From the NCBI GenBank assembly GCA_024280945.1, contig JAMXLO010000097.1, positions 21,600 to 85,599 of the forward strand: a DNA stretch of 64,000 nucleotides, written 5' to 3'. Of this stretch, positions 46,231-53,074 are shown in pieces (the first letter of the stretch is position 1; every line of letters begins with the position of its first letter). This DNA is from Acetobacteraceae bacterium (GTDB lineage: Bacteria; Pseudomonadota; Alphaproteobacteria; Acetobacterales; Acetobacteraceae). The notes beneath the pieces are model-generated. The model worked only from the letters and a program-made list of their open reading frames with translations. It was not told where the DNA came from and did not search any database. The position numbers and the translations under genes were made by a program.

Positions 46231-46854
46231 TCAGGTGACGCCGAACACTGTCCACAGCGGATCGCCGCGCCGCGGCAGCCAGGCGCTGGAACCGATGTGG
46301 GTGAAGCCGGCTCGCTGGAGGTAGGCGGCAACCAGGCGCTGCTGATCCATCGCTTGCAGAGACTGCCAGATCGCCACAGCCTTCGTCGGAAAGCATCGAT
46401 TGGAGAAAGATACGATGAATGCCGCACCGGATCGCAGGACACGGCGGACATCGCGGAACACATCGACCGGTCGCTGCAGGTATTGAATTGAGACACAGAG
46501 GCAGGCGCCATTGAAGTGCGCATCATCGAGCGGAAGCAAAGGGTCAAGGTTGAGGTCCTGAACGAACCAGCGCGACAGCCGTGGGTTTGCGGCGAGCTCC
46601 TCCGCATTCATTCCGTGACCAACGACGCTCGCATAGGCGACGTCATCGGGTAGATGGCTGACCCAACTGCTCATCAGATCCAGCACCGCTCCGCCGGGCG
46701 GCAAGCGTTCGCGGTACACCTGAGTCACGGCAGCAATTGCGCCTTCATCGATGTGCGTTACGAACCGGGGAACTGCATAGAACTCCGCATCCGGTGATGG
46801 ATCCATCCTGTCAAACGCCGCCTCTGGCAGTCCGGGCAACTGTTCCACGGGCAT
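46231..46854 (-). CDS. SAM-dependent methyltransferase-like protein
   Basis: A 207-residue protein beginning at the ATG at 46854 with AAGGA upstream; the longer frame to 46980 overlaps the divergent MmgE/PrpD gene. It has a class I methyltransferase layout: 'GGAVLDLMSSWVSHLP' (motif I, lacking the usual GxGxG glycines), 'LDPLLPLDDAHFNGACLCVSIQYLQRPVDVFRDVRRVLRSGAAFIVSFSN', and a C-terminal strand. The motif 'DLMSSWVSHLP' is typical of a small bacterial group often found beside unrelated genes. The substrate is unknown. Confidence 0.75.
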   Translation of the reverse strand: MPVEQLPGLPEAAFDRMDPSPDAEFYAVPRFVTHIDEGAIAAVTQVYRERLPPGGAVLDLMSSWVSHLPDDVAYASVVGHGMNAEELAANPRLSRWFVQDLNLDPLLPLDDAHFNGACLCVSIQYLQRPVDVFRDVRRVLRSGAAFIVSFSNRCFPTKAVAIWQSLQAMDQQRLVAAYLQRAGFTHIGSSAWLPRRGDPLWTVFGVT

Positions 46855-46944
46855 CCGATCCGTCCTTCCCAAGGGATTTCGCCTGACGAGATTCAATGGT
46901 TCAATCGATCGCCGTCGCCTCCAGCAGAACCGAGAGACACAGTG

Positions 46945-48309
46945 ATGACCAAGGATCCAGCCTGGGCATTGGCGGAGCATATCATTGGCACCGGCTTTGC
47001 CGATCTGCCAGACCCCACAAGGGCCGCCACCCGCAATGATATTCTCGACACGTTCGGATGCCTGCTGGGCGGCAGCGGTGCGCCCGGCATCGCGGAACTT
47101 GCCCGAATCATGGTGCGTTGGGGTGGCGCCCCGCAGAGCCAGGTGATGCTATGGCAGCGGCGGATGCCGGCGCCGCATGCGGCGATGCTGAATGCGAGCA
47201 TGACGCACGCACTGGACTTCGACGACACGCTCGACCACGGCGGTTCGATCCATCCGGGCGCGTCGGTCCTCGCCGCCAGCTTCGCAACCGCCGACCTGCT
47301 TGGCGGCGTATCGGGTGAGAGTCTGCTGCTGGCGGTCGCACTTGGTCTCGACGTCTCGTGCCGCGTCGCACTCGCCTCGACGGTCGATCGCGGCTGGCAC
47401 CGCACGGCGGCCATGGGCGTGTTCGGCGCCGCGGCCGCCTCGGGCAAGCTGCTCGGTCTGACGGTGGAGCAGATGGTGCATGCTCTCGGTATCGCGTTCA
47501 GCCAGGCAGCCGGCAACCGCCAGTGCATCGTGGACGGTGCGCTGACCAAGCGGCTGCAGGCGGGGCAGGCTGCCAGCAGCGGCGTCTTCGCAGCCAGTCT
47601 TGCCGCCGAAGGCTTCAGCGGCGCGCAGAACATCTTCCTCGGTCGATTTGGATTCTTCGAGCTGTATCAGCCGAACGGTCACGATCCGACGAAGCTTCTC
47701 GAGGAGCTGGGACGTGCATTCCGTGGCGACGAGCTGAGTTTCAAGCCGTATGCGTGCGGTCGTCCCCAACATGCCATGCTCGACGCCGCGATCGCCGCGC
47801 GTAACCAACTTGGGTTGGTCAGCCCAGCTGATGCTGCGGAAATCGTCGAGGTATCGGTGACCGCGACCGCCGGGACCATCGCCGACAACTTTATTGGTGC
47901 TCCGCACAAGCGGCGGCCGACACAGATTGTCGAGGCGCAGTTTGCGCTGCCCTATCTCATCGCTGCTGCCGTGGTGCACGGTCGGGTCGGCATCACGGAA
48001 GTGGCGGACATCGACAATCGGCAAGTCCTCACCATTGCGGCTGGCATGAATGGAATGACCGCAGAACCGCGGGAAAGCGGCGTGACGATCCGACTTCGCG
48101 ATGGGCGTTCCGCTTCCGCCACACTGGCTAAGCCGCTCGGCTCACCGACAAACCCCATCAGCATCGAACAACTCAGGATGAAGTTCGCTGACTGCGCACG
48201 CAACGCGGTGCGACCGCTGGCCGATCACGTGGTACTCGATGCGGCGGACGCCATCCTGCGCCTGGAGAGCGTTCCGGATGTCACCATACTGTTACGGGAA
48301 TTCGACTGA
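46945..48309 (+). CDS. MmgE/PrpD family protein
   Basis: A 454-residue protein from ATG 46945 (a GTG one codon earlier is open). It matches the PrpD/MmgE family: 'LDTFGCLLGGSGAPG', 'ALDFDDTLDHGGSIHPGASVLAASFATADLLG', 'GLDVSCRVALAS', 'GWHRTAAMGVFGAAAASGKLLGLT' and 'FKPYACGRPQHAMLDAA'. PrpD is 2-methylcitrate dehydratase, and relatives include cis-aconitate decarboxylase and iminodisuccinate epimerase. No prpB or prpC is nearby, so the specific reaction cannot be assigned. It is divergent from the methyltransferase gene across 90 bases. Confidence 0.9.
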   Translation: MTKDPAWALAEHIIGTGFADLPDPTRAATRNDILDTFGCLLGGSGAPGIAELARIMVRWGGAPQSQVMLWQRRMPAPHAAMLNASMTHALDFDDTLDHGGSIHPGASVLAASFATADLLGGVSGESLLLAVALGLDVSCRVALASTVDRGWHRTAAMGVFGAAAASGKLLGLTVEQMVHALGIAFSQAAGNRQCIVDGALTKRLQAGQAASSGVFAASLAAEGFSGAQNIFLGRFGFFELYQPNGHDPTKLLEELGRAFRGDELSFKPYACGRPQHAMLDAAIAARNQLGLVSPADAAEIVEVSVTATAGTIADNFIGAPHKRRPTQIVEAQFALPYLIAAAVVHGRVGITEVADIDNRQVLTIAAGMNGMTAEPRESGVTIRLRDGRSASATLAKPLGSPTNPISIEQLRMKFADCARNAVRPLADHVVLDAADAILRLESVPDVTILLREFD

Positions 48310-48423
48310 TGATCGGGACGGTTGGGCAAAGAAACTGACGCGCTGCGCCTCGGTCAGTTCTGCACGGGCTATGAAGGCTGGACGCTGCGCTAGAACCTCG
48401 CTTGCAGCTGGCAATCAACCGTT

Positions 48424-49011
48424 CTACCGGGCAGCGCCAGGTTGCCGAGTGACACCTGCGGCAAGGCTGCGGAAGGTGATCGACCAACGCGTCAGCGTCA
48501 TCTCGGCGATGCTGTGCTCCCACTTGTGACGCATCTCACCACTCAAGTGATAGATCGAGCGGGCCGGCAACTCGGTTGCGGCACGGTCGAAGCCGCCAGC
48601 GCGGCGTCTGCGGAACCGCATTGTCGCGGGCGCACCAAGCGAAATCCCGACCACGTGTTCGAACACCGGACGATCGCGATGCCAGCCGATCCCTGCGCCG
48701 ACATCGTAGCGAATGAGCAGCGCCTGAACGAGATCCTCCGCACCTAGTCCGGCGAATTGCGCGCCCTTGGCGCGCAATGGCAGCAGCCAAGCAGGAACAG
48801 GCTCGGTCGGCGCAAAGCGCGCCGTGTCGAAATCGTAGTTCCAGCCAAACGATGCCGTAAGCCGCTTGCCAAGCCATCCTTGGAAGCGAAACGGCGACAA
48901 TCCGCAAGCGTCTATCGACGCGATGAGCGCCTGCTCTTCGTCGGGTGTGACGAAATCTTCGGCCTGCACGAGACCCGGAAGGCGCGGCTGGTCGAACAAG
49001 TCGGATTGCAT
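48424..49011 (-). CDS. AlkB-like 2-oxoglutarate/Fe(II) dioxygenase
   Basis: A 195-residue protein from the ATG at 49011 ('MQSDLFDQPRLPGL'). The iron ligands are in 'GWHRDRPVFEHV' (HxD) and 'RHKWEHSI' (distal His), and the 2-oxoglutarate-binding Arg is in 'TRWSITFRSL'. 'LIRYDVGAGIGWHRD' and 'LGAPATMRFRRR' are typical of bacterial AlkB-type proteins that repair alkylated bases by oxidative demethylation. It could alternatively act on RNA or protein. It lies alone, convergent with the MmgE/PrpD gene. Confidence 0.88.
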   Translation of the reverse strand: MQSDLFDQPRLPGLVQAEDFVTPDEEQALIASIDACGLSPFRFQGWLGKRLTASFGWNYDFDTARFAPTEPVPAWLLPLRAKGAQFAGLGAEDLVQALLIRYDVGAGIGWHRDRPVFEHVVGISLGAPATMRFRRRRAGGFDRAATELPARSIYHLSGEMRHKWEHSIAEMTLTRWSITFRSLAAGVTRQPGAAR

Positions 49012-49053
49012 CCCAAGGTTCTCTTTCTGTTCCCTCACTGATATGCTGCGCGC

Positions 49054-49155
49054 ATGGCACTGCACAAGACAACCTGGCCGGACATGAGCCTGTCCCAGGG
49101 CCGGGCGAGCAATCTCGCGGCGACAGTCCCTTCGTTGCTCGGTGAGCTCATATGA
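49054..49155 (+). CDS. Possible 33-residue leader ORF coupled to the DUF763 gene
   Basis: An ATG frame of 33 codons ('MALHKTTWPDMSLSQG', ending 'LLGELI') whose TGA overlaps the ATG of the DUF763 gene as ATGA, the same coupling seen elsewhere in this window. It has no obvious ribosome-binding site and no recognisable domain. It may be a leader, a very small protein, or chance. Confidence 0.25.
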   Translation: MALHKTTWPDMSLSQGRASNLAATVPSLLGELI

Positions 49156-50465
49156 CTCGGCGTTCAGGAACTGCCGACCTGCCGCTGCATGGCGGTCGCG
49201 TACCCAGATGGCTGGGCGACCGCATGACCCGGTTGGGCGCGATAATCACCGAGGCGATCATCCTGGAATACGGTCGAGACGAACTCCTGCGCAGGCTGGC
49301 GCATCCGTTCTGGTTCCAGTCGTTCGGCGCCGTAATGGGCATGGACTGGCACTCGTCCGGCATCACCACCAGCGTGATCGGGGCACTGAAGCGCGGCTTG
49401 AACCCTTTGTCTGCGGAACTCGGGATCCATGTCTGCGGCGGGCGCGGCCATCATTCGCGGCAGACACCGCATGAGCTTGTGGCAATTGGCAGCCGTATCG
49501 GTATCGACGGCGCAGCGCTGGCTGCGACCAGCCGCCTGGTCGCCAAAGTAGACAGTGCGGCGTTGCAGGATGGCTTCGATCTTTACCTGCACGGCTTCAT
49601 CGTCACCGACGAAGGACATTGGGTCGTCGTGCAGCAGGGCATGAGCGGCGCCCGCCGCCAGGCTCGACGCTATCATTGGCTCTCCACCGGCCTGCGGAGC
49701 TTTGTCAACGAGCCGCACACGGCAATTGATGGCGTGCAGCAAGGAGTCATCGTCAATCTGACCGATCGTCGCGCAGAGGCGTCGCGACGGTGCCAACTCG
49801 ACATCCTCGACCAGCTTGGTCCGGAGGAGATCGAGCGGCGGCTCGCCATCCAGGGGCAGCGACGGGAGAAACAGTGTGCGCCAATGCTGCCGCACCTCGT
49901 CATGCCCGCCCATCACGATGTCAGGCCCGAGGACATCGTCGCGCGGCGCCTGCAGAATACGCTTCGAGCCGCTGCCGAATGTGGGCCACGCGATTTCGCC
50001 GAGCTCTTGCTGGTGCCGGGAGTTGGTGCACGCACTGTCCGTGCGCTGGCCCAGGTTGCCGAGATCATGCATGGCGCACCGTTTCGTTTCAGTGATCCGG
50101 CACGGTTCTCTGTCGCGCATGGCGGCAAGGACCGGCATCCCTTTCCGGTGCCGCTGAAGGTCTACGACCGCACCATCGATGTGTTGAAGTCCTCGGTGCG
50201 AAAGGCCAAGCTTGGATATTTTGAAGAACTCGCGGCGATTCGCCGCCTGGACGAACAGGCGCGCCGAGTGGAGCAGGTCCAAGGCGGACCTTCCGTCGAA
50301 GTGCTGCTCGCCCACGAAGGCGAACGCTCGCACCAGTACGGCGGCCGGAGCGTGTTCGGACTTGAACCGCCGCCCGCGGCTACGCGGCGGCCGACTGCCT
50401 CCGCCACGACCCAACATACCGCGGGTAATGGAAGCAACGCAGAGCCGAAGCGGCGGATCAACTGA
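49152..50465 (+). CDS. DUF763 domain-containing protein
   Basis: A 437-residue protein. It follows DUF763 closely: 'RSGTADLPLHGGRVPRWLGDRM' at the start, 'HPFWFQSFGAVMGMDWHSSGITTSVIGALKRGL', 'GGRGHHSRQTPHEL', 'DLYLHGFIVTDEGHWVVVQQGM' and 'RRYHWLS'. A helix-hairpin-helix ('LLLVPGVGARTVRALAQVAEI') near residue 290 suggests DNA binding. 'AHGGKDRHPFPVPLKVYDRTIDVLKSSVRKAKLG' is also family-specific. The last 55 residues are low complexity. The family is widespread in bacteria and archaea with no established activity; a nuclease or DNA-repair role has been suggested by the HhH and His-rich motifs, which remains inference. Confidence 0.9.
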   Translation: MTRRSGTADLPLHGGRVPRWLGDRMTRLGAIITEAIILEYGRDELLRRLAHPFWFQSFGAVMGMDWHSSGITTSVIGALKRGLNPLSAELGIHVCGGRGHHSRQTPHELVAIGSRIGIDGAALAATSRLVAKVDSAALQDGFDLYLHGFIVTDEGHWVVVQQGMSGARRQARRYHWLSTGLRSFVNEPHTAIDGVQQGVIVNLTDRRAEASRRCQLDILDQLGPEEIERRLAIQGQRREKQCAPMLPHLVMPAHHDVRPEDIVARRLQNTLRAAAECGPRDFAELLLVPGVGARTVRALAQVAEIMHGAPFRFSDPARFSVAHGGKDRHPFPVPLKVYDRTIDVLKSSVRKAKLGYFEELAAIRRLDEQARRVEQVQGGPSVEVLLAHEGERSHQYGGRSVFGLEPPPAATRRPTASATTQHTAGNGSNAEPKRRIN

Positions 50466-50548
50466 CTGCCTCAGCCTAACCGCAATCGCGTGCGCGGCAC
50501 TGTACCTCTCCATCCTTCACGATCACCACTCCTCCTGCGATAAGATGC

Positions 50549-51430
50549 ATGATGCCGCAGTGGATCAGGCACGTAGTTGATTGGCCTTGGCTAGCCACCT
50601 TCGTTGCTGCGCAGATCTGCGGAGCTGCGTCGGCCGACGAAGTGTGCCGGTTCGCCGGCCGCACGGACTATGCCGGACACGTGGCTGTCACCACGGCTGT
50701 GACCGCATCCGGCGATCGCACCATCGTCGATGTCGCCACGACCTTCGATTCCACCTCAATGTTTCTGTTCGGCGTTCATTACCTGCTGGAGGAAGTCAGT
50801 ACCTGGCGGGGCGGTCAGCTTGAGAACGTTGCTGTCAACAGTCGCTACCTGCTGGGTCATCGCATCGTCCGCCAGCAATGGGATGAGTTCCGACGCGCCG
50901 CAGACGGTATGCAAGGGGAGCGTGTGCAGGCCAAGACGCTATCTGATTTCCGACGGCGGCATCCTGGCTTTGTGCAGCACTGGGATCCGGCAACCTTCGG
51001 ACAGCCCTGGTTGCGTGACTATCCAACGGCACCGCCGGAACGCCGGATCGATCTCGACCTGCATGGCGCGCCGTTGCCGCCAGCACTGCGATCACCGCTG
51101 GCCATGGCATTCTACTGGGTCAGATGGTTGCCGCAGGCGAGGCGAGACGTGCCAATCTTCCTGCCCGGCTTCAAGGCAGACCGCCTGGTCGACGTGCCGG
51201 TGGCCCCTGTGCCTTCCGCCGAGGGCACTGTCTGGCGAACAGTGTTGCGCTATCCCTCACTGAGCGAGCGCGACCCTTCGACTGCCTCGGCAATGGTGTC
51301 ACATGACCACCACCTGGTGCGGATCACCTTCGAGCTTCACACGGTATACGGCTCTGGGCGCGGCGAGATCTATCTACAGGGCTGCGACGGATCATCCGCG
51401 CGTCCTGCGGCTGTGGATTTCGACAGATGA
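50549..51430 (+). CDS. Secreted protein of unknown function coupled to gamma-glutamyltransferase
   Basis: A 293-residue protein with a likely signal peptide ('WLATFVAAQICGAASADE'). The mature part begins 'VCRFAGRTDYAGHVAVTTAVTASGDRTIVDVATTF' and contains 'FLFGVHYLLEEVSTWRGGQLENVAVNSRYLLGHRIVRQQWDEFRR'. It resembles periplasmic beta-rich proteins that carry or shuttle lipophilic molecules, but I cannot name a family. Two Cys near the two ends could pair. Its stop overlaps the start of the gamma-glutamyltransferase gene (ATGA), so the products are probably used together in the periplasm. Confidence 0.7.
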   Translation: MMPQWIRHVVDWPWLATFVAAQICGAASADEVCRFAGRTDYAGHVAVTTAVTASGDRTIVDVATTFDSTSMFLFGVHYLLEEVSTWRGGQLENVAVNSRYLLGHRIVRQQWDEFRRAADGMQGERVQAKTLSDFRRRHPGFVQHWDPATFGQPWLRDYPTAPPERRIDLDLHGAPLPPALRSPLAMAFYWVRWLPQARRDVPIFLPGFKADRLVDVPVAPVPSAEGTVWRTVLRYPSLSERDPSTASAMVSHDHHLVRITFELHTVYGSGRGEIYLQGCDGSSARPAAVDFDR

Positions 51431-53064
51431 AGCTGGCGTGCCGGCTGATGGCTGCGCTGTTCGCTCTCTTGCTGGACGTTGCAGCGGCAACTCAGTGCAG
51501 TGCGAACTATGCCGTCGCCACCGCCAATGCCGCGGCAACAGATGCTGGCATACGCATCCTGGCGATGGGCGGTTCGGCTGCAGATGCGGCAGTCGCCATC
51601 CAAATGGTGCTGTGTGTCGTCGAGCCGCAATCCTCAGGCATCGGTGGCGGAGCCGTCGCGCTTTATCGGGATGCGCGCACACGCAGGATGTCGGCGTTCG
51701 ACGGTCTGGCAAAATCACCTTCGGCCTATGATCCGGAGTCTGCCAACACGGCGGGCTTTGCGCATACCGGGTTGGCGGTCGGTGTTCCCGGCACGTTACG
51801 AATGCTGGAGATCATGCACCGCCGCAACGGTCGGCTTCCGTGGCGCGTGCTGTTCGAACCGGCAATCGCGCTTGCCGATGGCGGCTTCGATATCTCGCCG
51901 TATCTGGGACGCAGCCTGGCTGCCGCGATCAGGGCTGGGATGAAGCCTTCCGAGTGGCTCACGGATGGTGCAGGCAAGCCGGCGGTGCAGGGCGTGCGGG
52001 TCCGCAATCCGTCGCTGGCCGACACGCTGCGTGCCATCGCAGCGCACGGCGTCGGCACGATCTACGACGGCCTGGCCGAACAATTGGTGGCGGCAGTCCA
52101 GCCTGGCGGTCGTATGACAGTGAGCGATCTGTCGGAATACCGCGCTGTAGAGCGCGAGCCACTCTGCCTGGCGCTGCGGCAGGCCACGCTGTGCTCCTTC
52201 CCACCGCCGTCGTACGGCGGCGTTGCAGTGCTGGAGACTCTCGGCATCCTTGACCGAACGCGAGCACTCGCGCCGTCCTTTCTTGATTTGCGCTTTGTGC
52301 ATCGCTTCATCGAAGCTGGCCGCATAGCCGAGGCCGATCGCATGAATGTGGTCGGCGATCCGGATACAGGCTCGGTATCGGTCCGCAAACTCCTGGCGCC
52401 AGCCTATCTGAAGGCGCAGGCAATGCGCATCAAGGACAACGCCGTCATGTCCGATCCGCACGGCGAAAATTGCACGGCAAGTGATCGGCCGCCGGAGCCT
52501 TCGACGAGCCAGGTCTCAGTGGTCGATCGGTGGGGCGATGCGCTGGCGATGACGACGACGATCAACGTCAACTTCGGCTCATGGCTGACGGTGGGTGGAT
52601 TCTTCCTGAACGACGCGATGACCAACTTTTCCCCGCCATCAACCCGACACTGTTCGGCGAATGCTGCTATGGGTGGAAAACGGCCCGAGACCGCCATGGC
52701 ACCGGTGATCGCGCTGGACGCACGCAGCTCTGTGGTTCTGATCGGTGGATCTGCCGGCGCAGGCGAGATCGTCGATTATGTATCGCAGGCGGTCATCACA
52801 CTGATGGCTGGCGAAGCGCCTGCGCAGGCACTGGACGATGGTCATGTATCCACCGCGCGGGCAGCCTATGCCGACACTGCGGGTGAGGTTGAGCTTGAAC
52901 CGGGGCGAGCTGTCGCTCAACTTCGCGATCATCTTGCTGCTATGGGGCACCCCGTGCGGACCGCCCCCTTGGCAAGCGGGACGGCGTTCATCGTTGACCG
53001 AAAAGGAAGCTGGCAGGGTGCAGCCGACCCCCGGCGCGACGGAACATTCGCCGCGTCGCGCTAG
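51427..53064 (+). CDS. Gamma-glutamyltransferase family protein
   Basis: A 545-residue Ntn-hydrolase precursor with a signal peptide ('MAALFALLLDVAAATQCSA'). The large subunit has 'NAAATDAGIRILAMGGSAADAAVAIQMVLCVVEPQSSGIGGGAVAL'. The cleavage and catalytic Thr is Thr360 in 'STSQVSVVDRWGDALAMTTTIN'; the usual TTH is TSQ here. Oxyanion and substrate residues ('GGSAGAGEIVDYVSQAVI') are in place. It should hydrolyse or transfer gamma-glutamyl groups, for example of glutathione, in the periplasm. The changed residues after Thr360 and a Cys-containing signal region are mild departures. Coupled to the unknown secreted protein upstream; convergent with rne. Confidence 0.9.
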   Translation: MKLACRLMAALFALLLDVAAATQCSANYAVATANAAATDAGIRILAMGGSAADAAVAIQMVLCVVEPQSSGIGGGAVALYRDARTRRMSAFDGLAKSPSAYDPESANTAGFAHTGLAVGVPGTLRMLEIMHRRNGRLPWRVLFEPAIALADGGFDISPYLGRSLAAAIRAGMKPSEWLTDGAGKPAVQGVRVRNPSLADTLRAIAAHGVGTIYDGLAEQLVAAVQPGGRMTVSDLSEYRAVEREPLCLALRQATLCSFPPPSYGGVAVLETLGILDRTRALAPSFLDLRFVHRFIEAGRIAEADRMNVVGDPDTGSVSVRKLLAPAYLKAQAMRIKDNAVMSDPHGENCTASDRPPEPSTSQVSVVDRWGDALAMTTTINVNFGSWLTVGGFFLNDAMTNFSPPSTRHCSANAAMGGKRPETAMAPVIALDARSSVVLIGGSAGAGEIVDYVSQAVITLMAGEAPAQALDDGHVSTARAAYADTAGEVELEPGRAVAQLRDHLAAMGHPVRTAPLASGTAFIVDRKGSWQGAADPRRDGTFAASR

Positions 53065-53074
53065 GCGTCACGCT

